This document shows, in pieces, positions 23,426 through 34,690 of a DNA stretch of 64,000 nucleotides. The position numbers and the translations under genes were made by a program. Position 1 is the stretch's first letter, and each line of letters begins with the position of its first letter. Under the pieces are notes generated by a model. It was given only the letters and a program-made list of their open reading frames with translations. It made no database searches and was not told the origin of the DNA. Source of the stretch: Neodontobutis hainanensis (lineage: Eukaryota; Chordata; Actinopteri; Gobiiformes; Odontobutidae); assembly GCA_024349245.1 (NCBI GenBank), contig JALDNG010000021.1, forward strand, positions 2,566,501 through 2,630,500. Direction: 5' to 3'.

Positions 23426-24552
23426 TGGTAGCAGCATTCCCCATGTTGAATATTTTTGACCAGCCCCGCGAGCCGAGTTACTTGTGTATGACGTGGCCAG
23501 CAAACCACACCCTGTTGCAGGCAAAACAGCTTGTGATTGGTTCGTTCTGAAGAGGGAGTGACACGTTTAGAACCACCCTATGACTTAAGTTTACAGGCAA
23601 TATAGCACTAATGTTACTGAGTGCTGCTTTGATTACGCACAGAAAGAACAGTGCCTCTGCAGCATTGCCTTCTATCGCTCACAGATGGACTACATTTAGA
23701 CTTAGATTTGTATATGGCTTCATTTTTGAGAGTGAACATCTAGACATCTTTATGTGGGCGTGCACACATAAAGCACCCTGCTTCCTACCTCGTGACCAAA
23801 CTAACAGACTATCCACTGCACCGTTCTGCTTATATGGGGATGTTCCAAACACAGACAGAAATCCCGCGCCTCAGAGCGTATTTAGTCTCCTATCTTTACT
23901 CCCGCGGCTCTCATTAAACTCTGTAAATGAGGGACTGAGTGGAGCGCTCGTTTGACACTGGCCATGTAACACTGCCACCCTGAAAACAGACACTTGATGC
24001 CCTCGCCTCTGCTTGTATTTAGCCTTCTGTCTTCCCTGTCTTGTTTTAAAGGCAGGTGTCAGTATAAAGACGTAAGAGAAGAGTAGACATTTAATTCAGT
24101 ATATTCCATTTGTTAGTGTTGTTCTGCGTCACTAGCCTTACCTTCTTCACAAATATTGACCACAGCCTCGTTAGGGGCTCTCTTTTGACATTAGGTTAAA
24201 TCAACAAATAGTGCAACAGTTGCATCTTTTGGGACGGACTCACGTGCATTTATCAAGTCTGCTCATCCTCTCATGAGGGGCAGTCACGTGACGCAGGAGC
24301 CTCTATTTAAAGTATAGTAGCACTTTAATGAACAAATTATTTAATAAATTACTGCTATATTCTTCACAACGTTGTTATGAGGAAGCATTTCTCAGGGGCA
24401 GGCTGCTGCTGGTTTTAGAAAAAATGTTTAATAAAAAACAAAAGGCAGGTATTGTGACTTATTGAGTGTATATATTATATCTATATATTACTTATATTAT
24501 ACTATTATTATATTATATACTTATGTTATTGTCATACTGCTCCTTCCTAAAA

Positions 24553-25056
24553 CAGCGCTCCCTAACCACGGACCGGTTCAGTGTCAGACAATATTTTCCT
24601 TTAAGGTGTGGCAGACAAATACACAAATAAAAAGATACAAGCAGCATAAAAACTGTAATATTTTCTAAATATATTAATAAATGTGTCTTTTACTGCAGGG
24701 TGCTTTGTTTCCAAGTGGTGAAGCAGTTTTGAAGGCTTCTTTGTGTCATTAGAGGGCCGCAGATTCTGCAGAGCGGGACTCACCTGTCGCTATAAATCCA
24801 TATTTTAAGTAGGACTCTTGGTATTGTCTGTCAAATGCAGCTTACTTTGTCTTGGAAGTCGTATCTTCTTCTGTCCCTCACTGGGTCTTTTCCCCTTTGA
24901 GTCATAGATGATGTAACAGAGAGAATCCGGTCATTTTTCAAAATAAAACATCGTTCAGAATCAGATAATAAATAAAAAGGAAATAATGTAAGTTCGTTAT
25001 TCTTTCTCTGCGGCCCGGTACCAAGTGGCCCGCGGACCGGCCCGGGGTTGGGGACC
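24553..25056 (-). mobile_element. hAT-type transposon remnant with ZBED-like coding trace
   Basis: The left end is CAGCGCTCCCTAACC followed by 'acggaccggttcagtg'. The right end 'gcggaccggcccggggttgg' plus 'ggacccc' is its inverted counterpart, the CCCCAACC...GGACCGG type of hAT terminus. On the minus strand near 24670-24770 the frame gives NDTKKPSKLLHHLETKHPAV, the BED zinc-finger His pair context of hAT transposases. Only about 0.5 kb is left, so the transposase is mostly deleted. I could not find a matching 8-bp duplication. Confidence 0.6.
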
Positions 25057-25939
25057 CCAAAACACCCCTCGGCCTCAGTTTGAACATTGTTGTAGGGTTT
25101 AGTAAACACTGCAGTCTGTTGGACAACAAAGAATCCCAGAGCAGCCGAGACAACATCTTAAAATCTATTCTTTTCAATTTTTGAGCATTTCTAAGCATAA
25201 TAAGTGAAGCTTGGGATGGGATATGTTGGGTAGGACTTGGGTTTTAGTGTTTTCAGGAGTATTTAGCATGTTTTTATGCATGTTAGATTACTTTTCAGTC
25301 CAATTACCAAAGACACCTATGTTCCCTTTTGGCCCATAAAGAACATTATACTTCTCTGAAATGTTGATGCCCTGTGATGGTTGTTGTTTTGTTGTGTTGT
25401 ATCTTTCCTGAATCTTGTCTCCGGCTCAGGATATGTAATAAAGACCAGCTCAGTTTATTTGTCACCAATCTTGAGATTTGAAGAAAACTTTTTCCTTGAT
25501 TTTAAAAATTGCTCTGCCTCCATGAGTTTGGACTAATTCTGGACTTTTAGTGTTTGTGTTTTTAAAACACTTCTGTTTCAGTGAATCATACAGTTGTCTT
25601 TTGGTCTCATCCTGCCATGGTCCGGTCTTGGTTAGTTTGGTGTTGACTCTTGACCCCTAAATACGAAAATACAGAAAAATAAATAGTTTTGACTTTTAAA
25701 ACATTGAAGATTTGATTCATAAATCGGTGTGTTTTCCTCATGGATCATAAAGTCAGTCTAAGTCTAAACACAGTTAATGTTAAAAACTGTGTCCTGATGC
25801 TTTTTTTCTGAACCAGTGTACATTTGTACCCATGTTTCATTCTTTGTTTAGTCCTTAATCATTCACCAAAGCCCCCTCTTGACATACACTGATCAATTTT
25901 ACATTCTGCACAAAACATATAACCTAAATTAAATAGTTG

Positions 25940-26350
25940 AAGCCTGGGGAGTTTTCTTTTCCATTGTTTGCGTCTGTCTGAGCAGGATCTGAGTGGCCGG
26001 GGAAGTGGGCACGGACTTGAAGGCAGAATGAGGCCCGTCGAGAGTCGGCGAACGGGACACTGTGGGGGTTACGCACATACAGTGGGAAATGGGACGAGCC
26101 TCTTCTGCTGCTCCTCTCGAAGGTTGGAATTCCTCCCGAGCTGTTCTCCCCCATTTGGCAGGCACTTGTGAAAACAATTCCCCAGCTTTTAGTCACTCGG
26201 CAGATCCAATTGCCATTTCCACTTCGAATGGAGCGAGAGGCACAGACAGAGGCACAGAGAGAGGAGTTTTAATCGCGTTGGACGCATGCCGAGGCCGGTC
26301 GAGCGCTTGTGCGATATTAATATCTTATGAAAGCTGTCTGGCAGGGGAAG
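25940..26350. other. foxj3: candidate conserved block upstream of the second UTR exon
   Basis: A repeat-free, moderately GC-rich stretch immediately before the proposed exon 2 (gtctgagcaggatctgagtg, gccatttccacttcgaatgg, cgatattaatatcttatgaa). It could be an alternative promoter for transcripts starting at exon 2, or a regulatory element. The overlapping open frames on both strands look like chance products of low stop density. Confidence 0.3.
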
Positions 26351-26384
26351 CTCACCGTCTTCTCTCGTGTTTGTGTGTGTGCAG

Positions 26385-26514
26385 CGGCAGCAGCGGCCGT
26401 CAGAGCGGCTAAATGAAGACCTTGTGAACATGCACCAGGAAAGGGATCGTCCTTTCACTTCGGTGACTTCCACAGATGCTTTGGCCCAGAGAACGATGGA
26501 AACAAATGAGGAAA
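26385..26514 (+). other. foxj3: proposed foxj3 untranslated exon 2 (130 nt)
   Basis: The segment lies between an acceptor (tctctcgtgtttgtgtgtgtgcag is the preceding tract, AG at 26383-26384) and a donor (gaaa|gtaaga at 26515). Spliced to the exon at 28156, the frame of the main ATG is closed: in that frame the stop TGA occurs at 26507-26509 within this exon. It can therefore only be 5' leader, which agrees with a start at 28271. It carries three upstream ATGs (26413, 26430, 26506). The evidence is splice-site quality and frame logic, not a homologue. Confidence 0.45.
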
Positions 26515-26647
26515 GTAAGACACTCAACTCATTAAATAAAGTTGTTCTTTAATGCAGTGTTTCCCAAACTATTTTTATTAGGGACTAGAAGTGCACAAAA
26601 TATTATTGTTATTTAATTTAATGGTGCAGGTGTCCATGTCAAAATAA

Positions 26648-27013
26648 CTTAAATACCAATGTAACTTTAAGTGGCATTTTGTAATTTTTAGTACAAAATT
26701 AAATCCTTTAATGGTTCTTAGACGTGAGATCGGCAGAATCATGTATATCTCACGGACACAGGGCCCTCTGCTGGACAGAAATCTCCTGTAACTTCTCTGT
26801 CCCGGGACGAGGACTTATTGTAAGACATCATGTGAGTGATGCACTTTACGGCTCAAATAGAGGGAGCAGAAAAAGGCCAATACACTGGACCCTGGCAGAG
26901 TCGTTTTTCTACAAAAAACACTCAAATTACTATGTCTTCACTGTTGTGTCTTCAGAGAGTCTTTACAGGGATCTGCGCCCTCTATTGGCTAAAAGTTATC
27001 GAGTGCAGCTTCA
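26648..27013. mobile_element. MITE-like family 2, copy 1
   Basis: Bounded by diverged inverted ends: 'caatgtaactttaagtggca' on the left and 'ttggctaaaagttatcgagt' then 'gcagctt' on the right. Internal text (cctttaatggttcttagacg, gggccctctgctggacagaa, gcgccctctattggctaaaa) matches copies at 35592-35925 and 60500-60945. The consensus terminus is approximately AAAGCAGCACTGTGTAACTT. Confidence 0.6.
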
Positions 27014-27365
27014 ATTTTTAAGTCCTTTCATTATTGCAATATTTAACAAGCATTTGTATTTATATTTATTACATCTTAATACTATGGAACCCTGCGCACA
27101 CATATTTCAAAATGGCAAAGCAATGACATTATAAAAGTCATTCTATGAAAACTGAAGTGTAAATTTTACTGTACCAAACGTAAAGTTTTCCAGAGGGCGG
27201 CACCCACAGAAACTGATGACTGCCTCTGGACTCATTTTAGATAAACGCTAGCAGTCGCACAGGATTTCTACCAAGTGAAAATGACTGAAGGAAGGAATGG
27301 GTATGGTTGGCCAGGCTAATGTTGTTTCGGAATTAGTCACAGGTTTATCATTATTGCATTTCTGC

Positions 27366-27720
27366 TTTAGGCTCCACTACCTGATTTTCCTTTTCGCTGT
27401 CCCTCCCTCAGCCTCACCCCTCTCCCCCAACAGTAACCTTTTCTGCTTCTTTTATTTAAAAAAAGGAAAAACTGCTGACCTGAATATTGTAGTTGTAATT
27501 ATCTCCGCCTCGTTAAACATATCGTCAAAGCATTGCCATCATTGCTCCTTGTTTAATTTTCTACCCTCATCAATTTCCTGGTTTATTTCTTTGGTCCTTT
27601 TTTGTTGACATCAGTTTCGACCAATGGATATGCTCCTTTTTCCAGAAGTGAGCTGTGATTGGATAAACCTCTGCTGTGGATTAATCTAATAATAAAATTC
27701 TTAATTAAAAAGAAGAGGAT
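27366..27720 (-). mobile_element. MITE-like family 1, copy 4 (partial)
   Basis: Starts 'ttaggctccactacctgatt' and retains 'tcgaccaatggatatgctcc', 'gtgagctgtgattggataaa' and a T-rich end, in the same order as copy 3 at 20550. The central part containing 'accaaacaaaagtt' and 'agcttagctc' is deleted. Confidence 0.5.
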
Positions 27721-28155
27721 TCCTGTTAAAATAAGCTGTTAGGTGATTAAACTAAATGCAAGAGTGAAAAAAATTGGGTAATCCCTGTTTAAGTCATATT
27801 GTTACAATATACTGTATAACTGATATCACACATTGCATGTCATTGTGGAGTCCTTTTTTGTTGTTTTGTTTCTTTTTTGTGTTGTTGGTTGCGGATTTTC
27901 AAAAAAAGAATCCCAATTAAAATTAAAGCTGGCTGTCCTTTGGCTCTAACGTATTATAACTAATGGTTTAGTGTTGGGATCAAGCAGCAAACAGACAAAT
28001 GTTTTTATCTTTCATTGAACACAACCCAATACTGCAGTCAGCATTTGTGTAAGGAAATACTACGAGTTAATATCTGTGTTTCTGCCAAGTCTGTTTTCTG
28101 CTCCGGCAAAAGCAGAAGAACAGTCGTAATAAACACACCTCTCTTGTTCTTTCAG

Positions 28156-28270
28156 ACTCGAGCCAGTCCTGCTGCACGACTCCCATCGAGTGATCCAAAC
28201 CGAACATCCTCCAACAACACAACTCGGACCCCCAAACTGTTCCCCTTTGACCCTTGACCTTTTAAACAGC
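28156..28270 (+). other. foxj3: 5' leader part of foxj3 exon 3
   Basis: These 115 nt run from the acceptor (ttctttcag|actcg) to the ATG. The frame of the ATG is open through all of it, but the only in-frame start-like codon upstream is GTG at 28190, and the peptide has no resemblance to known FOXJ3 N-termini. I therefore treat it as leader. Mammalian FOXJ3 has a short extra N-terminus before MTSELESS. It is not recognisable here. Confidence 0.65.
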
Positions 28271-28639
28271 ATGACCTCGGAGTTGGAGAGTAGCCTTACC
28301 TCAATGGACTGGCTGCCCCAGCTCAGTATGAGGGCAGCCATTCAAAAGGGCGACTCGGGACATCACCATCATCTCCACGGGCACCACCTTCACGGACATC
28401 ACCATCTCGGACACCACCATCACGCGCCGGGGAAGAAAGTGGCCCACCTCGACCCGGCCACGACGCTGGACCAGGAGGAGGCGGCGCAGCACAGAGACGG
28501 GAAGCCGCCCTACAGCTACGCCAGCCTCATCACGTTCGCCATCAACGGGTCGCCGCGGAAACGGATGACACTCAGCGAGATCTACCAGTGGATCTGTGAC
28601 AACTTCCCTTATTACCGAGAGGCAGGCAGCGGCTGGAAG
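28271..28639 (+). CDS. foxj3: foxj3 first coding exon: N-terminus, His-rich tract and first half of the forkhead domain
   Basis: FOXJ3 is a nuclear forkhead transcription factor. This exon gives residues 1-123. Residues 1-26 (MTSELESSLTSMDWLPQL then SMRAAIQK) match the hallmark N-terminus of vertebrate FOXJ3/FOXJ2. Residues 31-51 are histidine-rich (15 His). Residues 61-76 (LDPATTLDQEEAAQHR) are again FOXJ3-like. The forkhead domain starts at about 77 with DGKPPYSYASLITFAINGSP and runs through helix 2 (LSEIYQWICDNFPYYREAGS). The start has A at -3 and is the first in-frame ATG. The exon ends W122-K123 at a phase-0 donor (aag|gtaagg), the forkhead intron position known in this subfamily. FOXJ2 is excluded by the downstream exon (NPKED...RPKKR). 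Confidence 0.95.
28361..28423 (+). repeat. foxj3: histidine-rich codon tract inside foxj3
   Basis: Residues 31-51 consist of CAC/CAT runs separated by Leu, Gly and Leu-His-Gly: four His, LHG, two His, LHG, three His, LG, four His. CAC and CAT are mixed, so this is not a pure trinucleotide slippage product. In mammalian FOXJ3 the same position holds a short Ser/Asn/Gly linker as far as I recall, so the tract looks like a fish-lineage insertion. Confidence 0.9.
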
Positions 28640-30169
28640 GTAAGGAGTAGCTTTAAACTATATTTCTGTGATATTGAACCACTGTCTTTGTTTAGAGTGG
28701 GTCCTGGATTTATGAAAAAAAGGATTTACCTGTGTTTCCCACAGTGGTCAGTGGTGTGGAGGGGGGTACGGTGGTTTGTTGCTGGGACTGTTTGAGGTGC
28801 ATTGAGCTTTGTCTGTGAGAAGTTCTGCTGATGTGAAGAAGGGAGTCTTTAGCGACCGGTTACCGCTAATGTTTTGCTAACGGCTGAGCATCGTTCTGCT
28901 GTCTTTCTGCTCATATCCACTGCTTGTTGTTCCTGTGACTACGGAGAATCAGACAATCAGACAATAAGACAGCGCTGTTTTTAGTAGCATTTACTATAAA
29001 TTCTACTTTTGAATAATTGCCAAATACTTTGTGTTTCAGTCTTTTGTTCTAGCAAACACTCAACATCAACTACTAGAGTCTGCACTGAGCTTTTTTCAGA
29101 GAAGTTAGAAACGTAGGTCAGGTCATTACAACAAAGTTTAACATTCTAATGTAATGTTAGATTACATTAGAATCCCCAGCTGATAGAGCACTACATACAT
29201 ATGTTTACCTATACATCTCAGTGTTAATCTGTGCAGGCCAGGTCACCAGAATTTCTTTATGTGATCAAGACTTTTCAAGGTCAGTGTGACGGGAAAGGGT
29301 GACAACAGCAGGTCACACAGCTCCGTCTGATGCCTCGCTCTCTGGTCATGGATTTGGGTTTGACGGCAGCAGCAGGCGTTTGGCAGCAGGCCCAGGTGTA
29401 GGACATAGTAAGTCAAAGAGGCACAACAAAGGCTTAACTGTCCTGAACATCCAGTTGTAAAGGAGTGTGGCCTCCCTTTCAGAAACGATAAAGAGTTCAG
29501 TTTGAACTTCAATCAGGTTCTAAGACTAATTTTCAGGTGATCGTTATTGAAAACATAAACATTTTAAATGCACGTTTTAATTCAAATCAGAAACAGCTGT
29601 TAGTAATAAACACAGATTCCGAATATGAATATGACATTGGAATATGAACAATGTTTTTTCTTTTCCTTCTTGTTTTAGAAATAGAAACTGACCCAATCTG
29701 TTTTGCTGCATTGGAAAGGAGGCTAAAGTTTAAAAGATGCAAAAAGCACATGGCTAATTTGCATAATGCACCAATGGGGTTAATGTTTATGTACATTTCC
29801 TGCCACTTCACTTTTCTCTGAGAGCCTCCACTGACAGTATTTGAGCTGCTCTGGTGCTAGCAGCAGCATTAGCCACAGCACAATGTAGAATGCTTAGAAT
29901 TTAGATTCATCGCCCAGCCCAACAACGCACCTTTTTTATTAATTTTTAAAAGTGACACACGTAGATTTGGGTCATGTATTATAAATTATTATGCAAATGT
30001 CTCTAATTAGCAAACAGCTTATCTTTGGTGTCAGAAGATGGACTAATGCAGAATTGAAATGTTATGACACTCAACCAAGCACTTAGCACTTTTCCTCACG
30101 CTCAAGTGTTTAAAATACTCAAACCTGATCCGACGATTGCCTGGAAGAGCAGAAGAGAAACCATTTTAG

Positions 30170-30900
30170 TGAGCTGGCAGTGATTGACAGGTGCATCTCT
30201 TCCCATTCAGACCAGATTATTAAATCCTTATGTAAATGTGGCTATGCAAATCCCGGCTAATATGAGCAGAAAGGTGGCACTGATATTGGAGCCAAATGAA
30301 TAGCTCCCTGTGGCTGTGTCTGGGGGATTCTTGTGCCTTATTAGTGAATAAGACGGGGATGGATACAGCTCCTCCACTGACACATTGAAAAGGGAGTCTG
30401 CAAACGCTCAACCAATTCATCTCCCAGAGAGCGGCAACATTTTTTCTACCACTCATTATTTCTCCCCTTTCCCATTTGTATTTTCATCTCCCGAGCACTT
30501 CCTTCTCTCCATATCCCTTCCCTTTCTCGTCTTATCCTTACCTGCGTTTGTTCCCCGTCTATAATCTTTCCCCGAGCGAGGAGGCATGCCAGAAACGGAG
30601 ACAAAAAGGTTACGGTACACACCAGGTTGTGTTGGCAGAGCGTCTTAGCTGCATGTAGCATTCAATCAATTAGTTTTCTTTTCGCAGTGAAGGGATAAGG
30701 GTTATTGAGACCGTGCGGGCTTTTCTCTCACTGCCTCCTTCTCTTGGCTGCTTGTATTTGGATGTTTCGGTATCCCATAATTACAGCTGGAGATTCATTG
30801 ATTGGTGTGTGCCACTGCATCCCGCTAGCATCATTAAAAACACTGCAGCAATGATGTTATTGTAATATTATTCACACAGACTCTGGCTTTGGCTCGTGTT
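30170..30900. other. candidate conserved non-coding block, homeodomain-site rich
   Basis: Repeat-free and rich in TAATTA/ATTA-type and octamer-like motifs (tatgcaaatcccggctaata near 30244, cataattacagctggagatt near 30776, gattcattgattggtgtgtg). Such texture is common in developmental enhancers. Conservation is not shown. Confidence 0.3.
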
Positions 30901-33900
30901 ATTAGTGTAAGAGTTGGAGCTGAGAGATGTACAAACCTGGAGTTGCTTTGAAGGCCAAGGATTGAGCAACTGAAAATACTGGTGTAATAACCCCACTCTG
31001 TGACGCGTGTAGGCATGGGAAAATGACTTGTATTTCGGTATAACATGATTTGAAAATGTCACGGCATGAAAACCTACTGGTACTCTGATAAACTGTTCTT
31101 TTAATATGAGCTGATGAGACCAGAAAGTGTTGAATAACACATTTACAAAGCAGCTTCTGTTTGTGCTTTCAAAATATTCAGTTCCATGGTAGTTATTGAC
31201 ACTAATCACATGATCTCTTGTAGCCAATCATAACAGTTTTTGGGAGAATGTACACATTTGTGTGTGTTTTGCTCGCGCTACAAAACGTCTGGTGGAAACT
31301 ATGGCTGTGTGTTTTAGTAGAAATCTCATACCATATGTCTTTTTGGCAAAATCACGTTTTTTATTCATTTTTATCATGGTTCATGTTGATTTGGTCAATA
31401 TTACCTCACACTGGGGATAATGTACTATGATGTACTGCTTCAGTTAAAACATTTACAGCTATAGATTGACTCTGTTACAAGATGAGATAATAAAACTTTT
31501 TTTTTTCCGCCATAGCATAAATACAGTAAGAGCAGGATCGCACAGTGTCAATAGAGTCAAATTAAAACCTAAAACTAAAATAAACTGTCTATAAATAGAT
31601 TAAGTAATTTTTATTATTTATTTAACCTTTATTTAACCTATGTACAGTATAAGGATATGGATAAATAGTAGTTTTAGATTTGTACATTGGAAAATAATGC
31701 ACATTGGATAGTGGAAATATTGCACAGTGAAAGAGTTAGTCTTAACAGTTACACGTGAACATTTATACTGCTCACTTAAAAATCTAAATTCATTTTAACA
31801 ATAAGTTCTTTATCTTGTAAATTATACTAATACACATCCCAGCCTAAGTCTGAGAAAATAAACCTTTATGAAGGTGTAACAATGACTTTGGTTGAAGTTT
31901 GAGAGAGAAGACTCTGTGGGAATATTCAGACAGAGGCTGAAAAGTGTCCCAGTCAAAGGCTTTTCCATCACCAAATGTACAATATAACCCTAACCCTAAA
32001 CTGTCATATTGTGATACTTGTCGATAAGGTTGTCCGACTGCCAGAACATCATATCATCCTATGCCTTGTAGCTTGTAGTCATGGACTTGAGTGAACATAT
32101 GAAAGTAAGGCTGATACTTTGTTAAAGCTCTTGGTCTCACCTCAGAATCATTCTACTGTCTTGTATTGGTCCTTGGTTCGTACAAGATTTCGGTGCCCTT
32201 TACGATGCCATCATGTCCGACTGCTGAGATACATAATTGGTTTAGTTCATATGATAAAGGATATTGCCCTTTTGCCGGTTCGTCTGTCGGCATTAGCGAC
32301 AGCACCCCTCCTCTGCAGATCCACTGTTTTTGTTCAGCTCTCGGTCGGCTTTGTGCCTGTCAGGCATTGTCATGCGAGTCCCTGGTTTATTCACCCATGT
32401 GGTAAATCAATAGTGAATTGTTTCCCCTTTTTTTAAGATGTTTATGGACATTTTTGCTTTTAGTTTGTCTTAAATAGCAGCTAGACAACTGGAGGTCGAG
32501 AGAAGGGTTGACATGGAGGACGCTGAAAAATGTACCTAAAGATAATTGCACTGGACTTGGTCTTGGCCTTTGGTAATGACTCAGTCTCCGTTAGAGTGGT
32601 CTCAACTACAGCAGGTTTTCTCGGAAGTCTCACTTCCTCGATGAGCTCCTCACAAACAGTGGGCCTTGTCCCTGGAAGCTTACATAAGTCCGGTTCATTC
32701 CAGTTCAGGTGATTGCTGTCAGCTGTTCACAGTGGGACACACATTGTTCGTCGGTTCACACGTGTGCATCGGAAACACGGAGGTCTTAGTCAGGGCCTAA
32801 ACCCTGTGGAGGGGAAAAGGTGCGAACTCTTTTTATGCCTTTTGAAGAACTTGTGAACTTGTTCTGTGTTTAATATACAGTAGGCTTTGTGGATGGGAGC
32901 TTGTGGAGAAGTAATGGTTTACTCCCATTGACTAGGTTTAGTCCTGTTTTTTTTCCGGTTAGTCCTTGAATTACTCTAAGGCAGGGGTTTAATATCCTAC
33001 AGTGATCAGTTGAGTCGACTCTGACATTGGTCCAAACAAGAACAAAGTGTTTAAAAGTGTAAATTTACACCAAGAATGTGCTGCTACGTGCCTGTGGTCC
33101 CCCTCTGTTTTTCCCCCTTCATCATATTTTTGTGGATATTCTTGGTTCTTCAAATGTGTTAGCTACGAAACTATTGACAAATTTAGTAAGTTTATTCTAA
33201 ATCTTGGTACCCATTTCCTGTATTTCCGGCTGATGCTCAGTTAGAGTTGCTCAAAAAACAGAACTTAAACCGATGGTGTGGAGAGCTTCACGTTGAGACG
33301 TTCCTGGGTCTGCGTCGCAGTCGCCTGGAAGTGTCAGACTCAGTAAAATAGAAAGCAGTTCACACACAGGTGACGCGACGCAGCCGCAACGCAATATGGT
33401 TTAGTTTTTGTTTAGTCCAATGTTTAGTACACGCTTAAGTCCTGGTTTACTACTAGGTTTTTTCTCAGTTTGGTCTCTATTCATCCTACAGAAGTTCCAC
33501 AAAACCCTACATAAACAGATTATATATTAGAAGAAAATGAAAACACAAAATTCTAACTATAAACATGTTATGGATTTGGATTCGTTTATCAGCACAAACA
33601 TCTCAAGCACTGTCTTGAATATTACTCATGCATTTCCTCTTCACAGTATTTTACAGTTTCAACAAACACACACTCAGACCTGAGTAATATATTGAACAGA
33701 CCGACATCAGCTGATCTCTCTGAACAGCCTCGTCCCTGGTTTCTCCGGCGTGCTCTTTATTTCACCACACACAGCGCTCTCAGGTAGACATTCGAGGGGG
33801 ACGTGTGCAGTCTGCAGATGCACACAGGGCGCTCAGCAGGAGGAGACGGGCCGGGGGGGGGCTGTCTGTGAGCGGAGAGAGTTTACTACCCAACACACGC

Positions 33901-34355
33901 ACCAGTCTGCTCTGTATGATAATGTGAGAGCGCTGGGTTTAAACCAGGACACATACATCCAGCACCACCGGCGCTGCTGCTGCTGCTGCCTCCAAAACAG
34001 GCTCGAGTCATATGACCTCAAATCAATATAACATTAATTAGCATTGAACCTTTAATAAACAATGATCTTATGGCTGTATTAGGCCTTCATAGTTTACTGA
34101 CAAGCATTGTGCAGTCAATGTCCTCTTAGATGACCAAATATCTGTAATAAAAGAGCGCACAGTTAGTCTTCATTCATAACAAAAACAAATGACTAAATGT
34201 CTTGCACAGATGCGAGAGTGACCTGGACCACAACTGTTGACTTGTCTACATCGTTTTTGTGATTTTATAAAAACTGCCCTCGGCTGTGTAAGCCTTGGAA
34301 GAGTAAATATCTTCTTGTAATACATGTTAATTGTAATCACAAACATCAGAGGTCA

Positions 34356-34690
34356 TTAAAGCGCCATTATTTTGCTGTCCCTGTCTCAGATGCCACTCCA
34401 CCCAAAAGCGCTTGAGGTACCGTTTCTTTTATTGAAAAAAATAAAACTGGACCAATTTATCGCAAAGTACTAATACATTACTCCAAACAAAAGTTTACAG
34501 CTCATTCTAAACTTTCCGCTCCGACTTTAGCTTCCGACCGAAGACGTATTCAGTGCTAAATATACGCTTTTGTATTTTTTCCACAAACAAACACCTTTTT
34601 TTTTTTTTTACATGCCGTCTAAGAAAATCCTCCCTTAAAAAACATATAAAGCCTTTTCTTAACACAGCAACTATTAATAAATACGTGGCT
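34356..34690 (-). mobile_element. MITE-like family 1, copy 5 (partial)
   Basis: Begins 'ttaaagcgccattattttgc' and 'tgtctcagatgccactccac', the left end of copy 3. It then keeps 'tacattactccaaacaaaag' and 'aagacgtattcagtgctaaa'. The match fades after 'acacagcaactattaataaa'. Confidence 0.5.

Larger units (their letters stand above)
4676..26384 (+). other. foxj3: proposed foxj3 intron 1
   Basis: A 21.7-kb interval between the exon-1 donor (gtaagt at 4676) and the acceptor at 26384 (tgtgtgtgtgcag). It contains no coding exon I can recognise. It is filled by the repeats listed separately: the CATC array, the 11-bp minisatellite, SINEs, nested DNA transposons and two hAT-like copies. It also holds several repeat-free blocks that look conserved (7290-7735, 13440-14110, 18000-18400, 25940-26350). 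Apart from these I see nothing in 4680-6080, 9840-11930, 21060-23200 (except a SINE-like tail near 22100-22200) and 25110-25940. Confidence 0.5.
26515..28155 (+). other. foxj3: proposed foxj3 intron 2
   Basis: A 1.6-kb interval between the donor at 26515 and the acceptor 'cttgttctttcag' at 28155. A hAT-like terminus (cagtgtttcccaaactattt) sits at 26555. Two MITE-like copies fill most of the rest (26648-27013 and 27366-27720). Nothing coding is seen. Confidence 0.5.

Noticed and set aside
25924..26196. Minus- and plus-strand frames of 80-116 codons before exon 2
   Set aside because: Several frames are open at once, none resembles a known protein and none has matching splice sites. Treated as non-coding.
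28190..28270. N-terminal extension of Foxj3 from GTG 28190
   Set aside because: There is no ATG, the peptide does not resemble any FOXJ3 N-terminus, and the proposed upstream exon closes the frame. The ATG at 28271 begins exactly at the conserved MTSELESS.
31985..31998. Telomere-like CCCTAA repeats (also near 38757)
   Set aside because: Only two units each, well within chance for AT-rich intron DNA.
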